Positions 33,195 through 42,557 of a stretch of 64,000 bases of DNA are shown here, piece after piece. The stretch covers positions 172,670-236,669 of the forward strand of contig CAVRHH010000002.1 in NCBI GenBank assembly GCA_963720945.1. Reading direction: 5' to 3'. Each line of letters begins with the position of its first letter. The stretch's first letter is position 1. The translations under genes were made by a program, and so were the position numbers. The notes below the pieces were generated by a model. That model ran no database searches and was not told where the DNA came from. It saw only the letters and a list, made by a program, of their open reading frames with translations. The DNA is from Bog-532 sp963720945 (GTDB lineage Bacteria; Actinomycetota; Actinomycetes; Streptosporangiales; Streptosporangiaceae).

Positions 33195-35009
33195 TCAGGC
33201 GGCGAGCTCGGCGTAGCGGCCCCGGCCGGCCAGCAGGCTGGTGTGGGTGCCGGTCTCGGCGATGTGGCCGTGATCCAGCACGACGATCTGGTCCGCGTTG
33301 CGAACGGTGGACAGCCGGTGCGCGATGGTGATCGTGGTGCGGCCCTGAGCCAGGGCGTCGAACGCCTGCTGGACGGCGCGCTCGGTTTCGGTGTCCAGCG
33401 CGCTGGTGGCCTCGTCCAGCACGAGCACGCGGGGGTCGCGCAGCAGGGTCCGGGCGATCGCGATGCGCTGCTTCTCGCCGCCGGAGAAACGGTGCCCGCG
33501 GGAGCCGACCATGGTGTCGTAACCATCGGGCAGGCTGGCGATCAGGTCGTGGATCTGCGCGGCACACGCCGCGGCCTCGATCTCGGCGTCGGTCGCCCCC
33601 GGCTTGGCGTAGCGCAGGTTCTCCCGCACCGTGGTGTGCAGCAGGTACGTTTCCTGGCTGACCACGCCCACGATCGCGGCGAGGTCGGCGAACCGCAGGT
33701 CGCGGATGTCGGTGCCGTCGATCCGGACGCTGCCGCGGCTGGGGTCATAGAGCCGGGCGATCAGGGAGGCCAGGGTGGTTTTCCCCAACCCGGTCTCGCC
33801 GACCAGAGCCAGCGTGCTGCCGGCCGGGATGTCCAGGTCGATACCGGTCAGCGCGGGCCGGTCCGCGCCGGGATAGGTGAAGCTGACGCCCGCGAGGCGG
33901 ACGTGCCCGGTCACCTGGGCCGGGTCGATCTCGGCCGGGTGACCGGGCTCGGCGACCTCGACGGGCAGGTCGAGGTACTCGAAGATCCGCGCGAACAGCG
34001 CCAGCGAGCTGATCACCGACACGCTCGTGTTGAGCAGCCCCGTGATGGGCCGGAACAGGCTGTTCTGCAGGGTGGTGAAGGCGACCAGGGTGCCGATGGT
34101 GATCGTCCCGGCGGTAACCGGCAGGCCGGCGGCCAGGTAGATGACGGCGGGGATCGCAGCGAAGATGATGCTGAGGGAGGCCATCCGCCAGCGCCCGGCC
34201 AGCTGGGAGCGCAGCTCCAGGTCGATCAGGCGGGCCGAGGAGTCCGTGAACCGCTGGACCAGGGCGGGGCCGGCGCCCATCGTCTTGGCCAGCTGGACGC
34301 CGTTGATGGATAGCCCTTCCTCGATGGTGACGTTGAGGTCGGCCAGTTCGCGCTGCTGCTCGGCGGTGATGGCCCGGCGCATCCGGGCGACCTTGCGGGT
34401 CAGGTAGATCGCGGGCGGCATGATGACCAGCGAGATGAGCGACAGCCGCCACGACAGGGCGACCATGGCCACCGCGGTGCCGACCGCGGTGGTGAGGTTG
34501 GAGGCGATGGAGGTCGCGGTCGAGGTGACGACCGATTCCATCCCGCCGATGTCGTTGGTGATGCGGGACTGCACCTCGCCGGTGCGGGTCCGGGTGAAGA
34601 ACGCGATGGACTGCCGCTGCAGGTGGCTGAAGACGCCGGTGCGCAGCTCATGCATGACGTGCTGGCCGACCTTGGTGCTGATCCAGGTCTGCACGACGCC
34701 GAACGCGGAGGTGATCGCGGCCACCGCGACCATGCCGATCACCAGCCAGGCGAGCAGCGTCAGGTTCTTGTGCGGCAGGGCGTTGTCGATCACCGCGCGG
34801 AGCAGGAACGGGGAGGCCAGGCCCACGACGGACGAGGCCACGATGATGGCGGTGACGATGGCCAGCTGCCAGCGGTACGGAGTGAACAGCCGTCCGATGC
34901 GGCGCAGCGACACCGTGCGCGCCTGCGCCTTCTCGGCGGCGGAAACGGTCCGCGAGCTGCGGCTGCGGCCCGCGTTACTGATGTCTCGATTCGTGTGTGG
35001 TGCTACCAA
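33195..35009 (-). CDS. ABC exporter, fused membrane and ATPase domains (MsbA/LmrA type)
   Basis: A 604-residue half-transporter that should work as a dimer. Six hydrophobic segments lie between about residues 45 and 330, with the coupling-region sequences FSHLQRQSIAFFTRTRTGEV and TNDIGGMES typical of type IV exporters. The ATPase domain has Walker A GETGLGKTT near residue 400, Q-loop VVSQETYLLHTTVRENL, signature FSGGEKQRIAIAR, Walker B VLVLDEATSALD and H-loop IAHRLST. It exports lipids, drugs or peptides; substrate unknown. Divergent from a MarR gene with a shared palindromic operator, so a ligand sensed by MarR probably induces it. Confidence 0.9.
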   Translation of the reverse strand: MVAPHTNRDISNAGRSRSSRTVSAAEKAQARTVSLRRIGRLFTPYRWQLAIVTAIIVASSVVGLASPFLLRAVIDNALPHKNLTLLAWLVIGMVAVAAITSAFGVVQTWISTKVGQHVMHELRTGVFSHLQRQSIAFFTRTRTGEVQSRITNDIGGMESVVTSTATSIASNLTTAVGTAVAMVALSWRLSLISLVIMPPAIYLTRKVARMRRAITAEQQRELADLNVTIEEGLSINGVQLAKTMGAGPALVQRFTDSSARLIDLELRSQLAGRWRMASLSIIFAAIPAVIYLAAGLPVTAGTITIGTLVAFTTLQNSLFRPITGLLNTSVSVISSLALFARIFEYLDLPVEVAEPGHPAEIDPAQVTGHVRLAGVSFTYPGADRPALTGIDLDIPAGSTLALVGETGLGKTTLASLIARLYDPSRGSVRIDGTDIRDLRFADLAAIVGVVSQETYLLHTTVRENLRYAKPGATDAEIEAAACAAQIHDLIASLPDGYDTMVGSRGHRFSGGEKQRIAIARTLLRDPRVLVLDEATSALDTETERAVQQAFDALAQGRTTITIAHRLSTVRNADQIVVLDHGHIAETGTHTSLLAGRGRYAELAA

Positions 35010-35071
35010 GAAGCTCTCGATTCTGCGGAGGCGGGCCCGCGCCCGGATGCGTGAGCCACGGAACGGAATAT

Positions 35072-35092
35072 ATACTGAGGCAACCTCAATAT
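35072..35092. promoter_or_regulatory. Palindromic operator for the MarR regulator
   Basis: ATACTGAGG (35072-35080), spacer CAA, and CCTCAATAT (35084-35092) form a 9+9 inverted repeat with one mismatch. It lies 35 bases upstream of the marR-type ATG and in the divergent gap toward the ABC exporter. Size and symmetry match MarR-family sites, implying autorepression plus repression of the exporter. Confidence 0.65.
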
Positions 35093-35127
35093 GAGCCTAC
35101 AACAGGAAAGGCTGGTAGGCTATTCCC

Positions 35128-35574
35128 ATGGTCCTGGAGCACGGTGCGGCGGATGAGCCCGCCCCGGCCAGCGACGAGCCGCTGTCCGAGGTCTTCTGGG
35201 CGGTCGCGCGCCGGCTGCGCGAGATGTCCCAGGAGACGCTGGCTCCGTGGGACATCAATCCGTCGCACCTGCGGGCGCTGCGCGTGCTGAAGCGGCACGG
35301 GACGATGCGCCTGTCGGAGCTGTCCGATCACCTGCACATCGCGCCGCGCTCGGCTACCGAGGTCGCTGACGCTCTCGAATCGCGGGGCCTGGCCCGGCGG
35401 CGCCCCGATCCGGGCGACCGGCGGGCCACCCTGATCGAGATGACCCCGCACGGCGAACGCGTTCTCGACGCGATCCGTTCGGCCCGCGGGACCGAGGCGG
35501 AACGGCTCTTCGGCCGGCTAAGCCCGGCCGACCGCGCCGAGCTGGCCCGCCTTCTCCGTAAACTCCAGGACTGA
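35128..35574 (+). CDS. MarR-family transcriptional regulator
   Basis: A 148-residue winged-helix repressor. The core is WDINPSHLRALRVLKRHGTM, MRLSELSDHLHIAPRSATEV (recognition helix), ADALESRGLARRRPDPGDRR (wing) and TLIEMTPHGERVLDAI. Short N- and C-terminal helices provide the dimer interface. No Cys is present, so a thiol-oxidation switch like OhrR is unlikely; a small hydrophobic ligand or the exporter substrate is the expected signal. Divergent from the ABC exporter. Confidence 0.92.
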   Translation: MVLEHGAADEPAPASDEPLSEVFWAVARRLREMSQETLAPWDINPSHLRALRVLKRHGTMRLSELSDHLHIAPRSATEVADALESRGLARRRPDPGDRRATLIEMTPHGERVLDAIRSARGTEAERLFGRLSPADRAELARLLRKLQD

Positions 35575-35587
35575 GCGCCCCGGGCGG

Positions 35588-36007
35588 CTATTTGCCCGGC
35601 TTCTTGACCACCGCGTTGCCGTCGACGACCAGCTCGCCTTTCTGGTTCGACACCGTGGTACGCAGCTTGATGATCCGCTTGTCGTCGCGTTTTTCCGTCA
35701 CGGTGACGGTGACGGTGACGGTGTCGCCAATTTTGACTGGAGCGGTGAACTTGAGGTCCTGGCCGAGATAGATGGCGTTCGACCCGGGCAGCTGCATGCC
35801 CAGCACCGTCGAGATGAGGCCCGCCATGAGCATGCCGTGGCAGATCCGCTCCCCGAACATCGACTGCTGCGCGTATTCGGCATCGACATGCACCGGGTTG
35901 AAGTCCCCGGTGATCCCGGCGAAATTGACGATGTGGGCTTCGGTGATCGTCCTGCTGAGCGACGCTTCATCGCCGATCTTGATGTCGGCATAGGCCAGCT
36001 CGGGCAT
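35588..36007 (-). CDS. MaoC-like (R)-specific enoyl-CoA hydratase (PhaJ type)
   Basis: A 139-residue hot-dog protein, start ATG 36007 with GGAG upstream. It carries the full hydratase-2 motif FAGITGDFNPVHVDAEYA (Asp and His catalytic pair) followed by FGERICHGMLMAGLIS, and the C-terminal strands KFTAPVKIGDTV and KGELVVDGNAV. Such enzymes hydrate short trans-2-enoyl-CoAs to (R)-3-hydroxyacyl-CoA for beta-oxidation or polyhydroxyalkanoate supply. It is divergent from ccr, whose substrate crotonyl-CoA could be made from (R)-3-hydroxybutyryl-CoA by exactly this reaction running in reverse. A hexanucleotide run at 35699-35722 encodes alternating Thr-Val. Confidence 0.9.
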   Translation of the reverse strand: MPELAYADIKIGDEASLSRTITEAHIVNFAGITGDFNPVHVDAEYAQQSMFGERICHGMLMAGLISTVLGMQLPGSNAIYLGQDLKFTAPVKIGDTVTVTVTVTEKRDDKRIIKLRTTVSNQKGELVVDGNAVVKKPGK

Positions 36008-36313
36008 ATTTCACGCTCCATGATCACGTCTGGGCTCCGGTGTTCTCCCCGCGCTGCAGGCTAACTCTTCCGGATTCTGGAAAACATGGCAGGTTACGCC
36101 AAGCATCAAGCATTCGCTTAAGTATCGCTGCTAACCCCTAATAGACAGTTGAGTAACGATCACGGACACTTGTAGCAGAGGCCGCAGGGCAGCGGCCGGG
36201 ACGAGGCCGCAGCGCGGCCCGCGACAACGCGCATATCGCGCCACCGAGGTGGCACCGCGGTCTCGCCAGACGCCCTGCGCCTGACGCAAGGTATGGCCTG
36301 GTTGGAGGCACCC
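36008..36313. promoter_or_regulatory. Divergent promoter region of phaJ-like gene and EMC operon
   Basis: About 306 bases without a gene. The middle (36080-36170) is AT-richer, with AAGCATCAAGCATTCGCTTAAGTATC, then CTAATAGACAGTTGAGTAACGATC. This should contain the promoters for the ethylmalonyl-CoA operon and the hydratase, but no clear dyad or consensus pair is visible. The right part, about 36180-36290, is GC-rich leader. Confidence 0.35.
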
Positions 36314-37651
36314 GTGAAAGAAATCCTCGACGCAATACTCGATCCTGATAGCACCACCGCAGACTTCGCCGCACTCCCGTTGCCGGCGTCCTACCGGGCG
36401 GTCACGCTGCACCGGGACGAAGAGCACATGTTCGACGGGCTCGACGTCCGTGACCGGGATCCCCGTAAGGCCCTCCACGTGGAAGAGGTGCCGGTCCCCG
36501 AGCTTGGCCTCGGCGAGGCACTGGTCGCGGTCATGGCAAGCGCGGTCAACTACAACACCGTGTGGAGCTCTATCTTCTCCCCGGTCTCCACGTTTGCCTT
36601 CCTGCGCCGCTACGGGAAGCTGTCAGAGCTCACCGCGCGGCACGACCTGCCCTACCACGTGGTCGGCTCGGACATGGCCGGCGTGGTACTGCGGACCGGA
36701 CCCGGAGTGAACGTGTGGAAGCCCGGCGAGGAGGTCGTCGCCCACTGCCTGTCCGTCGAGCTGGAAAGCTCCGACGGCCACAACGACACCATGATGGACC
36801 CGGAGCAGCGCATCTGGGGCTTCGAGACCAACTTCGGCGGCCTCGCTCAGCTGGCCATCGTCAAGACCAATCAGCTGATGCCGAAGCCGAAGCACCTCAC
36901 CTGGGAGGAGGCCGCGACGCCGGGGCTGGTGAACTCCACCGCGTTCCGCCAGCTGGTCTCGCGCAACGGCGCCGGCATGAAGCAGGGCGACAACGTGCTC
37001 ATCTGGGGAGCCAGCGGCGGTCTCGGCGCCTACGCCACCCAGTACGCCCTGGCCGGCGGCGCCATCCCGATCTGCGTCGTCTCCAGCGAGGCGAAGGCTG
37101 ACCTCTGCCGGTCGCTGGGCGCCGAGCTGATCATCGACCGCAAGGCCGAGGGCTACAAGTTCTGGAAGGACGAGAGGACCCAGGACCCGAAGGAATGGAA
37201 GCGTTTCGGCGGCCGGATCCGTGACCTGACCGGCGGCGAGGATGTGGACATCGTCTTCGAGCACCCCGGCCGGGAAACGTTCGGCGCCTCGGTCTACGTG
37301 ACCCGCCGCGGCGGCACCATCGCGACCTGCGCGTCGACCTCCGGGTTCATGCACGAGTACGACAACCGCTACCTGTGGATGAGCCTCAAGCGCATCATCG
37401 GCTCGCACTTCGCCAACTACCGCGAGGCATGGCAGGCCAACCGCCTGATCTCGAAGGGCATGATCCACCCCACCATGTCGGTCGTCTACTCGATGGAGCA
37501 GACCGGCCAGGCCGCGCTGGACGTCCACCAGAACCTGCACCATGGGAAGGTCGGGGTGCTGTGCCTGGCTCCCCAGGAGGGCCTGGGGGTGCGCGACCCC
37601 GAACTGCGGGCCAAGCACTTGACGGAGATCAACCGATTCCGGAACGTGTGA
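36314..37651 (+). CDS. ccr: Crotonyl-CoA carboxylase/reductase
   Basis: A 445-residue MDR-superfamily enzyme. GTG 36314 is preferred because GGAGG lies six bases upstream and the protein then begins VKEILDAIL as in relatives. It reductively carboxylates crotonyl-CoA with NADPH and CO2 to (2S)-ethylmalonyl-CoA, the signature step of the ethylmalonyl-CoA pathway. Seen: ASAVNYNTVWSSIFSPVSTF, AHCLSVELESSDGHNDTMMD, PGLVNSTAFRQLVS, the NADPH loop IWGASGGLGAYATQYA, and EHPGRETFGAS. The CO2-binding Asn and Glu-type residues around NSTAFR and the FEHPGR stretch are conserved. First gene of the operon; downstream gap 13 bases. Confidence 0.95.
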   Translation: MKEILDAILDPDSTTADFAALPLPASYRAVTLHRDEEHMFDGLDVRDRDPRKALHVEEVPVPELGLGEALVAVMASAVNYNTVWSSIFSPVSTFAFLRRYGKLSELTARHDLPYHVVGSDMAGVVLRTGPGVNVWKPGEEVVAHCLSVELESSDGHNDTMMDPEQRIWGFETNFGGLAQLAIVKTNQLMPKPKHLTWEEAATPGLVNSTAFRQLVSRNGAGMKQGDNVLIWGASGGLGAYATQYALAGGAIPICVVSSEAKADLCRSLGAELIIDRKAEGYKFWKDERTQDPKEWKRFGGRIRDLTGGEDVDIVFEHPGRETFGASVYVTRRGGTIATCASTSGFMHEYDNRYLWMSLKRIIGSHFANYREAWQANRLISKGMIHPTMSVVYSMEQTGQAALDVHQNLHHGKVGVLCLAPQEGLGVRDPELRAKHLTEINRFRNV

Positions 37652-37664
37652 GGATGAGGCCGGC

Positions 37665-39770
37665 ATGACCCAGCGGTACGAGTCACCCCGGCAGGCCCAT
37701 GGGCCTGCCGGGACCCGGAAGCCATCGGCCGGGGGCGCCCGGGAGCGCCCGTGGCTGATGCGGACCTATGCGGGCCATTCGTCCGCGCGGGAATCCAACG
37801 CGCTCTACCGGCGTAACCTCGCCAAGGGCCAGACCGGCCTGTCCGTCGCGTTCGACCTGCCCACCCAGACCGGCTACGACGCCGATCACGTGCTGGCCCG
37901 CGGCGAGGTCGGGCGGGTCGGTGTCCCGGTCGGGCACGCCGGTGACATGCGGGCGCTCTTCGCGGGCATCCCGCTGGATCAGACCAACACGTCCATGACC
38001 ATCAACGCCACCGCCATGTGGCTGCTGGCGCTGTACCAGGTCGTCGCGGAGGAGCAAGGCGCCGACATCGCGGCCCTGACCGGGACCACGCAGAACAACA
38101 TCGTCAAGGAGTACCTGGCCCGCGGGACGTACATCTTCCCGCCGGGGCCCTCCATGCGCCTGACCACCGACGTGATCGCCTACACGGTGGCCCGCATGCC
38201 CAAATGGAACCCGATCAACGTCTGCAGCTACCACCTGCAGGAGGCGGGCGCGACCCCGGTACAGGAGATCGCCTACGCGATGTGCACCGCGATGGCTGTG
38301 CTGGACGCGGTGCGCGACTCCGGGCAGGTACCCCCGGAGCGGATGGGCGAGGTGGCCGGGCGGATGTCCTTCTTCGTCAACGCGGGCGTCCGCTTTGTCG
38401 AGGAGATGTGCAAGATGCGCGCCTTCTCCCGGCTCTGGGACACCATCATCAGCACGCGGTACGGAATTGACGACCCCAGCCTCCGCCGGTTCCGCTATGG
38501 GGTGCAGGTCAACTCGCTGGGGCTGACCGAGGCGCAGCCGGAAAACAACATCCAGCGCATCGTGCTGGAGATGCTCGGCGTCACGCTGTCCAGGGACGCC
38601 CGCGCCCGGGCCGTGCAGCTGCCCGCCTGGAACGAGGCGCTCGGCCTGCCGCGGCCCTGGGATCAGCAATGGAGCCTGCGCATACAGCAGGTGCTCGCGT
38701 ACGAGTCGGACCTGCTGGAATACGGTGACCTGTTCAGCGGCTCGCACGTGGTGGAGGCCAAGACCGCCGAGCTGGTGGCCGGGGCGGAAGCGGAGATCGC
38801 CACCGTGCAGGCCATGGGCGGGGTGATACCGGCGGTGGAGTCCGGCTACCTCAAGGCCCAGCTCGTCGCCTCGCACGCGGCCCGGCGCGCCCGGATGGAA
38901 TCCGGCGAGGACAAGGTCATCGGGGTCAACTGCTTCCAGGCCACCGAGCCCAGCCCGCTCACCGCGGACACCGCCACCGCGATCCACCACGTGGACCCGG
39001 CCTACGAGCAGGCGGTGCTGGCCGACCTGCGGGCGTGGCGCGCCCGGCGCGACGAGACGGCGGTGGGCACCGCGCTGGGCCAGCTCACGGCCGACGCGGC
39101 CCGCGAGGATGTCAACCTGATGACCGCGACCCTGGCCTGCGCGCGGGCGGGAGTGACCACCGGCGAATGGTCCGCCGCGCTGCGCGAGGTGTTCGGCGAG
39201 TACCGGGCCCCCACCGGAATCAGTGGCGCCCCGGTCACGGCGCCCACCACGGCGGGCGGCGACATGACCGCGGTCCGCGAGGCGGCCGCCGGCACGGCCG
39301 CGGAGATCGGCGCGGGCCTGCTGCGCCTGCTGCTCGGCAAGCCCGGCCTGGACGGTCACTCCAACGGCGCCGAGCAGATCGCCGTCCGCGCCCGCGACGC
39401 CGGGTTCGAGGTGATCTACCAGGGCATCCGGCTCACCCCTGCGCAGATCGCAGCGGCCGCGGTCGCCGAGGACGTGCACTGCGTCGGGCTGTCCATCCTC
39501 TCCGGCGGGCACGCCGAGCTGGTGCCAGACGTGCTGCGCCGGCTGCGTGAGTCCGGCGCGGGGGACATCCCGGTGGTGGTCGGCGGGATCATCCCGCCGG
39601 CGGACGCCGAGGCCCTCCGGGCCGAGGGTGTCGCCGCCGTCTTCACCCCGAAGGATTTCGAAATTACCGCCATCATCAGCGGAATCATCAATGAGATACG
39701 CCGTGCCCATAAGCTCCAGCCATGGCCGGGCCGGCCAGGTGCCCTGGCCGGGGCCACGAGTGAAGGATGA
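37665..39770 (+). CDS. ecm: Ethylmalonyl-CoA mutase (MeaA type)
   Basis: A 701-residue coenzyme-B12 mutase converting ethylmalonyl-CoA to methylsuccinyl-CoA. The N-terminal half is the methylmalonyl-CoA-mutase-type TIM barrel: RTYAGHSSARESNALYR, GLSVAFDLPTQTGYD, TNTSMTINATAMWLLALYQ, GVQVNSLGLTEAQPENNIQR. The C-terminal B12 domain contains the cobalt-ligand motif DGHSNGAEQ (DxHxxG) near residue 565, then LSILSGGHAELV and VVGGIIP. It is a single polypeptide, as usual for Ecm. The protein ends with a short Pro/Gly-rich tail, and the next gene begins 10 bases later. Confidence 0.94.
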   Translation: MTQRYESPRQAHGPAGTRKPSAGGARERPWLMRTYAGHSSARESNALYRRNLAKGQTGLSVAFDLPTQTGYDADHVLARGEVGRVGVPVGHAGDMRALFAGIPLDQTNTSMTINATAMWLLALYQVVAEEQGADIAALTGTTQNNIVKEYLARGTYIFPPGPSMRLTTDVIAYTVARMPKWNPINVCSYHLQEAGATPVQEIAYAMCTAMAVLDAVRDSGQVPPERMGEVAGRMSFFVNAGVRFVEEMCKMRAFSRLWDTIISTRYGIDDPSLRRFRYGVQVNSLGLTEAQPENNIQRIVLEMLGVTLSRDARARAVQLPAWNEALGLPRPWDQQWSLRIQQVLAYESDLLEYGDLFSGSHVVEAKTAELVAGAEAEIATVQAMGGVIPAVESGYLKAQLVASHAARRARMESGEDKVIGVNCFQATEPSPLTADTATAIHHVDPAYEQAVLADLRAWRARRDETAVGTALGQLTADAAREDVNLMTATLACARAGVTTGEWSAALREVFGEYRAPTGISGAPVTAPTTAGGDMTAVREAAAGTAAEIGAGLLRLLLGKPGLDGHSNGAEQIAVRARDAGFEVIYQGIRLTPAQIAAAAVAEDVHCVGLSILSGGHAELVPDVLRRLRESGAGDIPVVVGGIIPPADAEALRAEGVAAVFTPKDFEITAIISGIINEIRRAHKLQPWPGRPGALAGATSEG

Positions 39771-39780
39771 CAGCAGCGAC

Positions 39781-40770
39781 ATGATGACCGAACCCGCCAC
39801 CCCCGCCGCTCCCGCGGCCAGCCGCCAGCGCCCGCGCCGATCCTGCCTGGCCGTCCCGGGCAGCAGCCCGCGCTTCCTGGAGAAGGCCCAGAGCCTGCCC
39901 GCCGACCAGGTGTTCCTGGACCTCGAGGACGCGTGCGCGCCGCTGGTCAAGGAAAGTGCCCGGCAGACCATCGTGGATTCCCTCAACACCGGCGACTGGA
40001 GCGGCAAGGCACGCGTCGTCCGGGTCAACGACTGGACGACGCACTGGACCTACCGGGACGTGATCACGGTGGTCGAGGGCGCGGGCCCCAATCTGGACTG
40101 CATCATGCTGCCCAAGGTGCAGGACGCCGAGCAGGTCAGGGCGCTGGACCTGCTGCTCACCCAGATCGAGAAGACGATGGGCTTCGAGGTGGGCCGGATC
40201 GGCATCGAGGCACAGATCGAGAACGCCCGGGGGCTGGTGAACGTCGACGCGATCGCCGCGTCCTCGCCACGGCTGGAGACCATCATCTTCGGGCCGGCCG
40301 ACTTCATGGCCTCGATCAACATGAAGTCGCTGGTGGTGGGTGAGCAGCCGCCCGGCTATCCCGCGGACGCCTACCACTACATCCTGATGCGCATCCTGAT
40401 GGCCGCCCGGGCCAACGACCTGCAAGCCATCGATGGTCCCTACCTGCAGATCCGGAACTCCGACGGCTACCGCGAGGTCGCCCGCCGGGCCGCGGCCCTG
40501 GGGTTCGACGGCAAGTGGGTCCTGCACCCGGACCAGATCGCGGCCGCCAACGAGATCTTCTCGCCCTCGCAGGAGGACTACGACCACGCGGAACTGATCC
40601 TGGACGCCTACGACTGGTGCACCTCGGAGGCCGGCGGGGCCAAGGGATCGGCGATGCTCGGGGACGAGATGATCGACGAGGCCTCCCGCAAGATGGCGCT
40701 GGTCATCGCGGGCAAGGGCCGCGCCGCGGGGATGCACCGCACGTCCAAGTTCGAGCCCCCGCAGGCCTGA
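39781..40770 (+). CDS. mcl: L-malyl-CoA/beta-methylmalyl-CoA lyase
   Basis: A 329-residue HpcH/HpaI-family lyase; ATG 39781 with a further ATG next to it. Motifs are SCLAVPGSSPRFLEKAQSL, DQVFLDLEDACAPLVKESAR, VRVNDWTTHWTYRD, GIEAQIENARGLVNV (catalytic Glu), IIFGPADFMASINMKS and GKWVLHPDQIAAANE. It cleaves beta-methylmalyl-CoA to glyoxylate plus propionyl-CoA, and condenses or cleaves malyl-CoA in the same pathway. About 10 bases downstream of ecm and 48 bases before the MaoC gene, so clearly one operon. Confidence 0.92.
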   Translation: MMTEPATPAAPAASRQRPRRSCLAVPGSSPRFLEKAQSLPADQVFLDLEDACAPLVKESARQTIVDSLNTGDWSGKARVVRVNDWTTHWTYRDVITVVEGAGPNLDCIMLPKVQDAEQVRALDLLLTQIEKTMGFEVGRIGIEAQIENARGLVNVDAIAASSPRLETIIFGPADFMASINMKSLVVGEQPPGYPADAYHYILMRILMAARANDLQAIDGPYLQIRNSDGYREVARRAAALGFDGKWVLHPDQIAAANEIFSPSQEDYDHAELILDAYDWCTSEAGGAKGSAMLGDEMIDEASRKMALVIAGKGRAAGMHRTSKFEPPQA

Positions 40771-40818
40771 CGCGGCGCGCCCGGCGGGGCGCACGCATAA
40801 CAGAAGAAGGACACCACC

Positions 40819-41322
40819 ATGCAGTTCGGTCGAACCTACGAGGAGTTCGAGGTCGGGGCGGTCTACAAGCACTGGCCCGGGAAGACCGTCACGGAGTACG
40901 ACGACCACCTGTTCTGCCTCCTCACCATGAACCACCATCCGCTCCACCTGGACGCCCACTACGCCGGGGAGACGACGGACTTCGGCCGGAACGTGGTGGT
41001 GGGCAACTACATCTACTCGCTGCTGCTCGGCATGTCGGTACCAGACGTATCGGGCAAGGCCATCGCGAACCTCGAGATCGAGTCGCTGAAGCACGTGGCG
41101 CCGACCTTTCACGGCGACACCATCTACGGCGAGACCACCGTCCTCGGCAAGCGGCCGTCCACGTCGAAGAGCGACCGCGGCGTCGTCGAGGTCGAGACGC
41201 GCGGCTACAAGCAGGACGGCACCCTGGTGTGCGTGTTCCGCCGCAAGGTGATGGTGCCGACCGAGACGTACATCAAGGAGCGGGGCGGCGAGCAGCCCGG
41301 CCGGCCCGAGCCGACCGCCTGA
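40819..41322 (+). CDS. Mesaconyl-CoA hydratase-type MaoC protein (single hot-dog)
   Basis: A 167-residue MaoC-fold protein in the Mch position of the EMC operon. It reads TMNHHPLHLDAHYAGET, GRNVVVGNYIYSLLLGMSV, IANLEIESLKHVAPTFHGDT and VEVETRGYKQDGTLVCVFRR. The proteobacterial beta-methylmalyl-CoA dehydratase (Mch) is about 340 residues with two hot-dog domains; this protein has only one, so it must form the second half by dimerisation. The predicted reaction is hydration of mesaconyl-C1-CoA to beta-methylmalyl-CoA. AGAAGGA precedes the ATG. Confidence 0.85.
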   Translation: MQFGRTYEEFEVGAVYKHWPGKTVTEYDDHLFCLLTMNHHPLHLDAHYAGETTDFGRNVVVGNYIYSLLLGMSVPDVSGKAIANLEIESLKHVAPTFHGDTIYGETTVLGKRPSTSKSDRGVVEVETRGYKQDGTLVCVFRRKVMVPTETYIKERGGEQPGRPEPTA

Positions 41323-41354
41323 GCTCTTAACGACCAGCAGAACGGAGCCGCACC

Positions 41355-42553
<1,199 letters not shown>

Positions 42554-42557
<4 letters not shown>

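Noticed and set aside
35699..35722. CGGTGA-type hexamer run as a regulatory or CRISPR-like repeat
   Set aside because: It is inside the PhaJ-like gene and simply encodes an alternating Thr-Val beta strand.
37683..40028. 781-codon minus-strand frame over ecm and mcl
   Set aside because: Antisense shadow of two clear pathway genes; no domain recognised.
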